A program made the position numbers and the translations under genes. The notes beneath the pieces are model-generated. The model was not told where the DNA came from. It did not search any database and saw only the letters and a program-made list of their open reading frames with translations. A stretch of 64,000 nucleotides of DNA from an uncultured Clostridia bacterium (GTDB taxonomy: Bacteria; Bacillota; Clostridia; Christensenellales; Borkfalkiaceae), in NCBI GenBank assembly GCA_944336975.1, contig CALVLH010000008.1, forward strand, positions 17,133-81,132. Direction: 5' to 3'. Positions 50,383-60,500 of this stretch are shown piece after piece. How positions within the stretch are numbered: position 1 is the first letter of the stretch; each line of letters begins with the position of its first letter.

Positions 50383-51881
50383 GCGCGTTCCCCCTTTCCG
50401 TCAGACGGAGCGCCGTCTGCTGCCTCTTCAGCCACATTGTCTTCCGTCGCTTCTTCCGCCGTGCGGGGCGGCTCGGCCGCTTTTGCCTGCGCGAAGTCCT
50501 TTTCGCAGAAGGCAAGCAACATAGAATAGACGAGCGCGGGAAAGACATGGACGATGTGATTGTCCGCAAGACTCATTCCCGAAAGGATCGCGATGACAAA
50601 GAAAAAGAACAGGCGTTCGGACGTGGGTTTGCGGAAACAGAGATACAGCCCCTGGCAGACATGGAACGAGTAAGCCGCCGCGCCGAGGATGCCGCAACTC
50701 GCCAGCATCTGTACGAAGGTGTTGTGATACATATCGGGGAACAGCCAGTTTTCTATGTTATAGGACCAATCGGGCGCAATGGGAGTATAAAAACCCACGC
50801 CGAAGAGAGGCGCCTTGAGGAAGTTGTTCCAGCCGTGCGCCCAGATCTCGAATCTGCCGGTATCGTCAAAGCCGCGCTCGATATAATGCTCGAACAGTTC
50901 GGCGAGCTTGTCACGGAACACGACGCACGCGACCACAGCGCAGACGGCGAGAACGACGTCGATGATGCGGATCGCACACACGTTTTTCCCGCGGATGGCG
51001 AGAAGGACGAGGATGACGAGCAGGATGATCGCCCCTACGAGCACGGAGGTGCGGCTGCACGTCAGCACGACGCCGAGAAAGACGAGCAATCCGAGCAGAT
51101 AATAGAGCCAGCCGTGTTTTTCGCGATAAGCGAGATAGAAGGGCGCGGGCAGGAACATGGCGAGCATCCCGCCCACGTTGTTGCTCATGCCCCAGCCGAG
51201 AATGATCTTATCCTTGTCGATGGAGCCGTCCACGATCACGCCGTCGAAGAGATACATTTCGGCGAGTTGCAACATGATCACCGCGCAGGCGAGCGTGAGC
51301 ACGCGCGCGACGGAAAGCGCCGTCGTATCCCGCCATATCAGCGTATGATAAAAATAGACGTAGAAAAACACGAACGAGAAGGCGATCGCCGCGCCGAGCA
51401 GGAAATCGGAGAAGGTATATCCGCTGTAAAACGCCCCGTTGAGCAGGAGCGCCGCCGCGAGCGCGAGCAGTCCCCACCGCATGACGGGCTTCCCCTTGAT
51501 CACGCTGTCCGTCGAAGGATAGACGATCAGCCGGAACAAAAAGAGCGCGAAGGTGATCGCCGCGAGCGTGCACGACGTCGCAAGAAAGGGTACGCCGTAC
51601 AAAAAATCGGACGAATACGGCGGCTGAGAGGTATGCCGTTGGCTGATCGCATAGATGAACAGCACGAGCGGCGCGATGACTGGTTTGGAATCCTTCCCGA
51701 ACAGCGTGACGAACCAGAAGATCACCGCCGTGAGCGCGAAAAAAGCGATCTCAACGCCGAGAAAGGAACAAAGCAACGTCAGGAACGCATAGACGACGGG
51801 AAAGATCTCCCCGTCGAAAAAGGCGAGCAATGTTTGTACGGCGGGATATTCCCGCGCTTTGCAAATCTTTTCGTAGATCAT
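50379..51881 (-). CDS. O-antigen ligase-like membrane protein
   Basis: 500 residues with about twelve predicted membrane helices and the large extracytoplasmic loop characteristic of the Wzy/WaaL (O-antigen ligase, PF04932-type) family. A conserved run around VVLTCSRTSVLVGAIILLVI precedes the loop with GRFEIWAHGWNNFLKAPLFG. In Gram-positives such enzymes polymerise or attach surface polysaccharide. The last 40 or so residues are an acidic, Ala-rich tail. GAGGAG precedes the ATG. Confidence 0.85.
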   Translation of the reverse strand: MIYEKICKAREYPAVQTLLAFFDGEIFPVVYAFLTLLCSFLGVEIAFFALTAVIFWFVTLFGKDSKPVIAPLVLFIYAISQRHTSQPPYSSDFLYGVPFLATSCTLAAITFALFLFRLIVYPSTDSVIKGKPVMRWGLLALAAALLLNGAFYSGYTFSDFLLGAAIAFSFVFFYVYFYHTLIWRDTTALSVARVLTLACAVIMLQLAEMYLFDGVIVDGSIDKDKIILGWGMSNNVGGMLAMFLPAPFYLAYREKHGWLYYLLGLLVFLGVVLTCSRTSVLVGAIILLVILVLLAIRGKNVCAIRIIDVVLAVCAVVACVVFRDKLAELFEHYIERGFDDTGRFEIWAHGWNNFLKAPLFGVGFYTPIAPDWSYNIENWLFPDMYHNTFVQMLASCGILGAAAYSFHVCQGLYLCFRKPTSERLFFFFVIAILSGMSLADNHIVHVFPALVYSMLLAFCEKDFAQAKAAEPPRTAEEATEDNVAEEAADGAPSDGKGERA

Positions 51882-51913
51882 GATTTCTCCTCAAGGACGG
51901 ACGCCCGTCCGTG

Positions 51914-54900
51914 TCAGCCTTTTATGGCGGAAAGCGCACGGATGCCGAGATATTTGCTCCCCGACGCCTCGTCCGCCGCCTGTTTCGCGCTGTTGTTCGC
52001 ACTGTCCGATCCGTACATATAGAAACGGAAATCCTGCGATCCCGCCGCCGCGGGGAGGAACGTCCCCTGCTGTCCCGTTTCGCCGCCCGCATCCGCCAAC
52101 ATGGAGAGATTGACGAGGTATTCGTGACAGTCGGCAAGCGATGCGTCCAGTCCGCGCAGATCCACCTGCGAATAGTTTTTCCCGCCGCCGTACAGCGCGA
52201 TCCCGCCGTGGACATATTCCACGTCGCCGCGGCGATCGATCAGCTCCCCGTATCCTTCGTACGTATTGCAGACGTAGTCGAGCATGGCGGCGATGTCCAG
52301 CTTGAACATCGCGCGGTCAGAATCGATGAGCGTGCTGCTGTCGACGAGGGAAAGGTCCTTCCAGTCGTACAGCCGCACGTCCCCTTCCAGCCGAAGCACG
52401 GCAGGGAAGGACGTTCCGCCCGTCCCGGGCCAGCCCTCGAAATTGAGGCTGGACTCCTCTTCGTAGAGCACACCGCCCGCGAAGTTGGTCTCTACGCCCA
52501 CCGAGAACAAGCCGCTCGTTTCCAGCACGCTGTCTTTGAGCGTGAGATCGGTCATCACATAGGTATGATAGAAATAATCGTCGTCCAGATAATCGTTCGT
52601 CTGCACCGAATACGCCTTCCCGTTTTCGTCAAAGAGACAGGGTTCGGGAAGCGCCTTTCCGCTATCGGTGAAGTCGAGCGTCGAACCGTTCGCGCGAAGG
52701 GCGCGGTTGGAACCCGTCTTGACGATAAATTCCCGCGCCTGCGAGAAAATACATCCCTCGACGGTCACGACGATGCGCTCTTCGTCCGTCCCGCGGTTTT
52801 CGGAAAGATGTTCGATGAAATAGGAATTCCCGTCGCGGTTGCCGCCGTAAACGCGGACGACGTTGCGCCCGTTGCGCACGCGGCAGTTGATCAGTTCGGC
52901 GTCGGCGTTGATCTCGAGCGTCGTTCCTGTCTCGTTGAGATGGGACAGATCGTACGTTCCGTCGTCCGTCAGGAGCGCTTCGTCCGAACATCCCAAAAGG
53001 GTGAGATTGTAGAGCATGACGCCGTCCGTGCGGATGAGAAAAGCGATGTTGTCCTGTCCCGCGACGGAGGCGATCTGTCCGTAATCGACAAAATACAGCG
53101 GACCGCGGAAGATCTGACTCACGCCCGAAGCGTCCTTCGCGGCGGTAAAATAACCGGCGTTGACGGTATGCCCGTTCCCGTAGACGTCGCCTCGGAATTC
53201 GAGCGCAAATTTGACGTACGCCTCCGATTCCCTGCCCGTGTTCTTATAGTATTCCGTATTGTAGGTGGATTTCATCGAACCGAGCATATTGATGCGCTCG
53301 CCGACCGAATAAAGAGAACCGTCCGCTTTCGTCCCGAGCATGATGTCTGCGTCGAGCACCGCCGCCCGCCCCGCCTTGGATACGGCGTACAGCTCATCGC
53401 TCGTCGTGACGCGGATGGCGTCCGCGACAGCGGTCAGCGTGACCGCCGCGCTCACGCTCTGCGCGAAGGAATCGTTCCCCTTCCAGCTCGCGCGGACGGT
53501 CGCTTCGCCGGTGCCGATCGCGCGGACGTATACGCGCCCCCCTTCCTCCGATACCGAGAGCACGGAGGGATCGGAAACGGTAAATTCCAGATCGGAGACG
53601 GCGTCGACCGTCTCGGTATTGTAATAAGTGACGAAATTCAGCTCGTAACGGAAGGCGGTGAGCGAGCCGCCCGCCGAATATTGCCATCCCGCAAACGCGG
53701 TGCGCCGCGCCAATCCGACGTCCGTCTCGTTGATCGCCTGCACCGAGGTGACGGGACGCACGACGTTTACCGAGAGGCTGACGGGAAGCACGTCCAGCGC
53801 GTTCCCGTTGCGATAGGGCAAAACGCGGAGGGTGAACGAATCTTCCGAAGCGGAAAGGACGGTGCACGTCCTTCCGCCCTCGCCGACCGAGAGCGAGACC
53901 GCTTCGGGCGAAGTACAGTCGCGCACTTCCCACACATAGCTGATCCCGCCCACGGCGACGGAGGGCACCGCATAGAAGGTGACCGGCTCGCCGAGCAGAA
54001 CGGCAAGCTGATCGCCGCCCTGTGCGGGAAGATCGGAACGGACGGTAAAGGCAAATTCCTCGAAGGAGAAGCGAATCTCGTCCCTTCCCCCGCCCGCCGC
54101 GATCTGCGCGGTGAATTCTTCGGCGCGGTCTTGCGCAAAAGTCACGGTCACGACATAACATCCTTCTCCCGCGCCTTCGGCGCGTTCGACGGTATAATCG
54201 GAAATGTTGGCGTCGGGCAACAGTACGGGCTCTTCTTCCGCTTCGACGTAAAACGCCGCCTGCGCGCTTTCCCGTTCCAGCACGATCGACGCGTCCGTGC
54301 CGCCGTTGACGGTAAACCCGGACACGGTATGCGGCTTTTCCGCAAAGAGCGTCACCGTGCGCACGATGTCGCCGAACGCGCCGTCTTTTACGGTAAAGGA
54401 GACGACCGCCTCGCCGCCGAAGGGAAGCAGAACGGTCCCCGCCGCGGCGTCCACCGCGGCAAAGCCCTCCGTGACCGCCGCCGAGACTTCGGAAAACCCG
54501 CTCGGCAGGATCTTGCTCTTATACGCGTATAGCCCCGTGTCCACGCGGGCGGAATACCCGTCCTCCCGCTCTTCGAGCAGGCTGTCGCCGTCGGGATCGT
54601 TCGCGGGATAAAGGGAGAGTTCCAGTCCGTACGGCTTGGAAGAGCTCACGATGACGGTAATGCTGTCTTTATATCCCCCGTCGTTGCTGACGGCGGAGAC
54701 GCGGGCGGAGCCCACGGAAGACGCGTGAAGGAAGCCCTCTTCGTCCACGGAGACGGAGGCGAACTCCGTCCCCTCCACCTCCTCGACGAGGAAGGAATAC
54801 GCCTTGTTGGAGGCGTTTTCGGGATATACCTTGGCGACGATCCGATAATCGTCCCGATAGGTCGCGAGGTCGATGCGGAGCGTATCGCCCTCGGGCGGAT

Positions 54901-55024
54901 TCATAATCTCGACGGAATTGGCGGAGACGGAAACGCCCAGGCTCGCCACATTTCCCGAGGAAAAGACGGTGAACACGAACAGCAGCGGAAGAACGAGCAT
55001 GAGCGCGATGATATTTTTTCTCAT
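51914..55024 (-). CDS. large secreted protein with Ig-like repeats
   Basis: 1036 residues. Sec signal (MRKNIIALMLVLPLLFVFTV to about residue 35). Ig-like (BIg2-type) domains follow: VSVDEEGFLHASSVGSARVS near residues 90-110 and a later SVSEEGGRVYVRAIGTGEAT. The C-terminal half holds a long beta-rich region with polymorphic-repeat character (GNGHTVNAGYF, LINCRVRNGRNVVRVYGG), possibly a right-handed beta-helix. No LPXTG motif or anchor helix is visible. GGAGGTG precedes the ATG. Next to an ABC transporter and a polysaccharide enzyme; probably a surface protein. Confidence 0.75.
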   Translation of the reverse strand: MRKNIIALMLVLPLLFVFTVFSSGNVASLGVSVSANSVEIMNPPEGDTLRIDLATYRDDYRIVAKVYPENASNKAYSFLVEEVEGTEFASVSVDEEGFLHASSVGSARVSAVSNDGGYKDSITVIVSSSKPYGLELSLYPANDPDGDSLLEEREDGYSARVDTGLYAYKSKILPSGFSEVSAAVTEGFAAVDAAAGTVLLPFGGEAVVSFTVKDGAFGDIVRTVTLFAEKPHTVSGFTVNGGTDASIVLERESAQAAFYVEAEEEPVLLPDANISDYTVERAEGAGEGCYVVTVTFAQDRAEEFTAQIAAGGGRDEIRFSFEEFAFTVRSDLPAQGGDQLAVLLGEPVTFYAVPSVAVGGISYVWEVRDCTSPEAVSLSVGEGGRTCTVLSASEDSFTLRVLPYRNGNALDVLPVSLSVNVVRPVTSVQAINETDVGLARRTAFAGWQYSAGGSLTAFRYELNFVTYYNTETVDAVSDLEFTVSDPSVLSVSEEGGRVYVRAIGTGEATVRASWKGNDSFAQSVSAAVTLTAVADAIRVTTSDELYAVSKAGRAAVLDADIMLGTKADGSLYSVGERINMLGSMKSTYNTEYYKNTGRESEAYVKFALEFRGDVYGNGHTVNAGYFTAAKDASGVSQIFRGPLYFVDYGQIASVAGQDNIAFLIRTDGVMLYNLTLLGCSDEALLTDDGTYDLSHLNETGTTLEINADAELINCRVRNGRNVVRVYGGNRDGNSYFIEHLSENRGTDEERIVVTVEGCIFSQAREFIVKTGSNRALRANGSTLDFTDSGKALPEPCLFDENGKAYSVQTNDYLDDDYFYHTYVMTDLTLKDSVLETSGLFSVGVETNFAGGVLYEEESSLNFEGWPGTGGTSFPAVLRLEGDVRLYDWKDLSLVDSSTLIDSDRAMFKLDIAAMLDYVCNTYEGYGELIDRRGDVEYVHGGIALYGGGKNYSQVDLRGLDASLADCHEYLVNLSMLADAGGETGQQGTFLPAAAGSQDFRFYMYGSDSANNSAKQAADEASGSKYLGIRALSAIKG

Positions 55025-56712
55025 AATGCACCTCCACCGTCGAACGCGCGATATTTTTTATCCAACCGATGCGCGAGCAGAAAATACCCCGCCGCGGCGG
55101 CGCCGAGCGCGATGACGCCCGTGATCAGATAGGTCAGATATGCATACTGATCGGCAAGCCCGCGCAGGGAGAGCATCATGCGGACGAGGAGCACCGCGCC
55201 CCCGATGAGGAAGGACGCGAGAAGTCCCAGCACGACCACCGTGCTCACCGTATTGCCCGACTCGCGGATCTCTCCGTCCGCCTCGGCGGAAAAATCGGGA
55301 TGGCGGAAATCGATCTTCGTCGCGACGCACACCTGGGCGAAACCGCACAACACGCCCGAAGCGAAGAGGAAGAGCGCCGCCCAGACGTTCAGATACCCCG
55401 TCGCCAGGAGCAGGACCGCCGAAATGAGTTGCGACACGGCGGTCACGATCATACACAGGATGACCTTGGACAAAAACACGGTACGCGCGTCGACGGGCAT
55501 CGCCTTGACCGAAAAGAACATCTTCCCGTCGCGGCTGATGTTGGTCGTGCAGAACATATTGGCGAGCGAGCCGAACAGGAGCGTCAAAAAGACGGCGAGT
55601 TCGGCGTTGCACTGAATGCCGATGAGTTTGACCGCGAGCGACGAGCCGACGGACATACAGAAGTAGACCATGAGCGGCATGACGACGGCAACCGAAAAGT
55701 AAGAGAAAGTATAATTCGGCGTGCGGAAAATGGTGAGAAACTCCTTTTTGAGGAGCGCAACGAAGGGCGAATGCGGCCTTCTGAGCGTTTTTCTCCTGCC
55801 GATGAAATTGGACGCGCCCGAAATGCGCGATTGCAGCGCGCGCATCAGCAACAGACGGATGGCGATCAGAGAGACCGGCGCCGAGCCCGCGAGCAGGACG
55901 GCGATGAAGATCGCATTTCGCGCCGCGTCCTGACCGAGCAGGAAACGCGCCATCCAGTTGGCGGGATAAAGCGCGGCCGCCGCCGCGGCGATCTTGTCCA
56001 TGACGGCTTCGTTGAAGAAATATTTGAGATCGTCGCCGAGAAGCAGTTCCTTGACCGCTTCCAATACCGCCGCATAGACAAACAGCAATGCCGCCGTGAG
56101 AAGCGTGACGACGATGAAATGGAGCGCGAAGCGGTTTTTCAGCGCCGTGCGCACCGCATGATACGGAAGCGCAAGCACGGACGCGATCGCAATGGACACG
56201 AGCGGCAGGACGAGGCAGGTGAGCGCCGTCATGCCATAAAACCACGCGCCCTGCGGCGCGTGCACGGCGACCGCTATGTTGACGGGGAGCACCGTGAGGA
56301 GGGCAAATCCGATCTGCCCGACATAGATGACGATGAGTTTGGACAGGTACAACGTCTTTGCCCCCACGGGAAGCGCGGCGAGAATGCGCATATCGTCCGC
56401 GGCAAAGAGCGCGTGGTTGATCTGCGACACCGCCCCCACCGTCATGAGCACGAGCACGAGCGTATACGCCGCCGTCAGGATCTCGAAGAGCCGTTCGGAA
56501 GGATTGAGGACGTAATCGGTCTTGACCTGAAGGTATATTTCGAGAAAGCGCCCGAAAAAGACGACGAAGCAGACGAGGAAGGCGAGGATGAGCACGACGC
56601 GCATCCCGAAGCCGACAAAGTCAAATTTCCCCTTCCCGATCCGCGAAAACTGCTCCTGCCTCTGTTTGCGGAGCAATGCGCCGAGCAGGCGAAAATCAAT
56701 CTTGTCTTTCAT
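55021..56712 (-). CDS. ABC transporter permease, ABC-2-like
   Basis: 563 residues with about twelve predicted membrane helices in two similar halves, typical of ABC-2 export permeases. The ATG at 56712 (MKDKIDFRLLGALL) is taken; the frame is open 21 nt further and the ribosome site GAGGAG is 14 nt upstream. Overlaps the ATPase end by 17 bp and the Ig-like gene start by 4 bp. Substrate unknown. Confidence 0.85.
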   Translation of the reverse strand: MKDKIDFRLLGALLRKQRQEQFSRIGKGKFDFVGFGMRVVLILAFLVCFVVFFGRFLEIYLQVKTDYVLNPSERLFEILTAAYTLVLVLMTVGAVSQINHALFAADDMRILAALPVGAKTLYLSKLIVIYVGQIGFALLTVLPVNIAVAVHAPQGAWFYGMTALTCLVLPLVSIAIASVLALPYHAVRTALKNRFALHFIVVTLLTAALLFVYAAVLEAVKELLLGDDLKYFFNEAVMDKIAAAAAALYPANWMARFLLGQDAARNAIFIAVLLAGSAPVSLIAIRLLLMRALQSRISGASNFIGRRKTLRRPHSPFVALLKKEFLTIFRTPNYTFSYFSVAVVMPLMVYFCMSVGSSLAVKLIGIQCNAELAVFLTLLFGSLANMFCTTNISRDGKMFFSVKAMPVDARTVFLSKVILCMIVTAVSQLISAVLLLATGYLNVWAALFLFASGVLCGFAQVCVATKIDFRHPDFSAEADGEIRESGNTVSTVVVLGLLASFLIGGAVLLVRMMLSLRGLADQYAYLTYLITGVIALGAAAAGYFLLAHRLDKKYRAFDGGGAL

Positions 56713-57457
56713 GTTGTAAAAAATACTCCTCAAAATCGAAATGGGGATCGTTCTTTCTGATCTCTCGCACGTTCACGTCCGAAATCTGTTCCCCTTTGCG
56801 GATGAGAACGACGCGGTCGCAGATCTTCGCGACGGTCGCGAGCGCGTGCGAGGAAAAGAGAATACAGTTGCCCGCCGCCGCATATTCCGCCATATATTCC
56901 TGCACGGCGCGCATGGTGCGCGGATCCAGGCCAGTCATCGGCTCGTCGAGGATCCACAGGCGGGGACGGTGGATGAGCGAACCCATCATGCAGATCTTCT
57001 GTCGCATTCCGTGAGAATAGGAAGAAATGAGATTGTAGATACTTTCCCCCAGGGAGAACACCTTTTCGAGGGCGTCCAGCCGCTCCTTGCGGACGTTTGC
57101 GGGAACTTTATAGACGTCCGCCATGAACTCGACGTATTGCAGTCCCGTCATCTTGACGAACACGGCGTGATCGTCGGTGACGAAGCCCATATTGGACTTC
57201 GCGGCGACGGGATTTTTTGTGACGTCGAACCCGCAGACGGCGATCGTCCCCTCTTCGAACGGGAGCATCCCTTCGAGGCATTTGAGGATAGTGGACTTCC
57301 CCGCGCCGTTGTGCCCGAGAATGCCGACGATCTCCCCCGCATGGCAGGCGAAACTCACGTCGCGGACGGCATAGTCCGCCTTTTTGGAATATTTTTTGCA
57401 CAAGCCGCGGATGTCGAGAACGACTTCGGGCTCATTGGGCTTTTGAGTGTCTTCCAT
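56696..57457 (-). CDS. ABC transporter ATP-binding protein
   Basis: 253 residues. Walker A is GHNGAGKST, the signature is SSYSHGMRQKICM (SHGMR in place of LSGGQ), Walker B is LWILDEPMTGLDP, and the H-loop is SSHAL. Start at 57457 (MEDTQKPNEPEV) is chosen; a GTG lies 21 nt upstream without a ribosome site. Forms an exporter with the permease just downstream. Confidence 0.93.
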   Translation of the reverse strand: MEDTQKPNEPEVVLDIRGLCKKYSKKADYAVRDVSFACHAGEIVGILGHNGAGKSTILKCLEGMLPFEEGTIAVCGFDVTKNPVAAKSNMGFVTDDHAVFVKMTGLQYVEFMADVYKVPANVRKERLDALEKVFSLGESIYNLISSYSHGMRQKICMMGSLIHRPRLWILDEPMTGLDPRTMRAVQEYMAEYAAAGNCILFSSHALATVAKICDRVVLIRKGEQISDVNVREIRKNDPHFDFEEYFLQHERQD

Positions 57458-57538
57458 ACTTTTATTTTCCTTTTTCACAGAAATATGCGTTTGCCTGCGG
57501 AGAAAAAATCCCCCGCAGGCTTCCGCCGAATTGTTTTG

Positions 57539-60500
57539 TCATTGAACGGTCCATCCGCCCTCGCCGTAGAGATAAGTCTTGCCGACTTCGAGCTTGGATT
57601 CGCCCCCTCCGAGAAGTTTTGCCGTCAGATATACGGTGAAATATGCCTCACCGCCGGAAGGAGAATAATCTTCCTGGAAAGAACCTAATACTACCGTATA
57701 AAGTGTTTCCGTAGTATATTTTGTAGAACCCCAAGAATAACTTCCGGATACTTTTATTTCTCGACCAGTCGCATCCGTACTGATCGTAGCCCCTTCTTCC
57801 GCTGTGATCTCCACCGTCAAATATGCCGCCGTCTTTATTTCCAGATTACCTTTTAGCAAAAACACTGCCGGCGTTGTTGCATCATAATCGAATGTCGGCG
57901 TAATCCGGTATACTTTTGCAAGATTGGTGTATGGATAACTTTTAATCAGCTGACCATCCTGCCATTGCGTAAGCGAATCGCTGAAAGAATAATTATCCGT
58001 GCCGTAGGAGCTGATCCCGCCAGGGAAGTATTTTGTCGAACGATTCAAAAAGCTTGTTGCAGGCGCATCTTTTGCCCCTTCCACAACCAAGGTCGCCTCT
58101 TTTTCGACTACTAAAGCGGCTCCCGGCAGCAACTTCATCTGAGTTCCCTGAGATACAGTGGTGGTTCCGCTCATAATTGAAATGTGGAAATTCCCAGGGA
58201 TTGGAACCTGAACGCCTTCTGTGCTCATATTGAGTCCGGCTATAGCTGCTATGCTTCCCAGATCTACCGTAATATTGTTCAATGCAATCGTACCACTCAA
58301 CTCAAAATGAATTTTTCCGTTATCTTCGTCAATCCACTTGTAAATACTTCCATCGGTCAATTGCATGAAAGAAGCAGACGCAGTAGAAATAAATTTCACA
58401 TCGCTGTTGACATTTTGGCTGGCCCCTGTTACAAATGCCTTAACATAATATGCGGAACCGCTTTGAAACTCTGTTCTGCATATTATTCCCGTCAATGCAT
58501 ACTGATTGACCGGGAACACAGTTCCGACGATGTTGCCTGAAATAGTACCACCTTTATATGCGGGAAGCGCAAAAGGTTCATAGGCAGTTGCTCCTGTTTT
58601 CACAACGATGTTCCCTTCGCCAAAGGTGAATCCCATGCTTTCAAAGTTTGCACCGCTTTCGAACACGATCAAGGAACCGATCTGCACATCCATTTGTCCG
58701 AAGTTTCCGTTCACGCTTGAAGTAGACGGCGCCGACGCCGTTGTAACAGCCGCATTGACAACTATTTCTCCATATACCGTGATCGACGTTCCGCTCGTTA
58801 CAGTCAATGTGACATACGCCTTCCCCACGGCAGCAAAACCCTCTACAACATCTTTGCGATTGGCGCTGTAAGCATTGCTGTACGGGACCAAAAGCGTCAC
58901 GCCCGACTTTACGGTATAATATCCCGTTCCGCTGTAAGGCGTTTGGTCTGCGGGCGCAAATGCCGTATCATGCTGTACAATGATCGTACCGCTTGAAACT
59001 TCGTTCAGCGCGTCCTCAATGGTATATTTCTCGGCATTGTCGCCCGTTCCTGTTCCGACAGACAAGACTTTCAGCCATAACCAATTCGGGTTCGCATTGC
59101 CGTTATTTTGGAACACGACGTCGAAATAAGGATTGTTTTCGTTGACGATCGTATAAGTTACCAGGTATGTGCTGCCCACGGCGGCATTGACGTTGCTTGC
59201 ATCGGCATTGACGGAGAACATCGCCCTTTCCTCTGCCGACAACGTCCTGCCTTCGCCAAATATCTGCACATCGGGCAACTGATAAGAGCTCATTTCGGAA
59301 TATTTGACGCTGTATTCCTTTTCAAGGAGGACCGTCACGGTCTCCTTACGGGCAGTGATCGAGATCTGCGTAAGGATCGCGTTGTAATTGACGGGGTCTC
59401 CGCAATAGTATGCGTCAAAAGTTCCCGATTCAAGCGCAGTATCCTTATCTGCCCAGGAAAATCCGTCGTTCAGCGCCACGTCCGTGAGCGTTTTGTTGTA
59501 TCCCATCACGATATCCGTATCCTTTACCGCGTTTTCGGGAATATCGCCCGCGGTATAATCCGCCTTGTTTACCGTGACCGTGACCGTTGTGCTTGCCGCC
59601 TTGTAATTTTCCGTTTCCGCGACCGAAAGCTGTACCGTATAGCTTCCCGCATTGGTGAACGTATTGTCCGAATAGACCACATCGCCGAACAGAGCGCTCG
59701 CGCCCGAATTGACGGTGATGAGTTCTCCCGTATAGGTGTACTCCGTCCTTACCCCGCTCACATCGATGTAATTGGATACCTTTTCGATGGTGACGGTAAA
59801 CGTCCCCGAAACCGTCTCATAGTTCTTGCCCGAAACGGTATAGGTGATGACGTATTCGCCCCTGTCGGTAAACTGTACCGATCCGATCGTCTCGCCGTTG
59901 CACCGATACGTCACGGTATAGCCGTCGTCAAACGCGCCCGAGACGGTCACGCCCGTGCCGAACGGCTCGCCGTCGTATTCCTTCGTCTGATCGCCGGGAT
60001 TTTCTACCGTGAGCTGTGCCTGCGCGATGATGACGGTATAACTTCCGTTGGTCTCTGCATAGTTTTGGGAAGCCTTGACCGAATAGCTGACCGTATAGGT
60101 GCCCGCGTCCTTGAAGAGCGGCGCCGTGTCGTACGTCCCGCCCGCATACGAGAAGGAGATCTCGTACGTCGAATCGGGCGCGTTCACGGAGATCGCTCCC
60201 TGCGCCTGTCCGTTATAGGTATACTGATAGGAACTTCCGATCTTCACTTCCGCTTTGTTCACGGTGACCTTGAACGTTGCGCTCGCACTCTTATAGTTTT
60301 CCGTTTCCGCGACCGAAAGCTGTACCGTATAGCTTCCCGCATTGGTGAACGCATTATCCGAATAGACCACATCGCCGTATGTCGCACTTGCGCCCGAATT
60401 TACGATGATCTCCTTTCCCGTATAGTCATATTCGCCCGTCATGCCCGCCGTCGAAATGACGTTTTCCGCCTTCGCGATGACGATATCGTATTCGCCCGAG

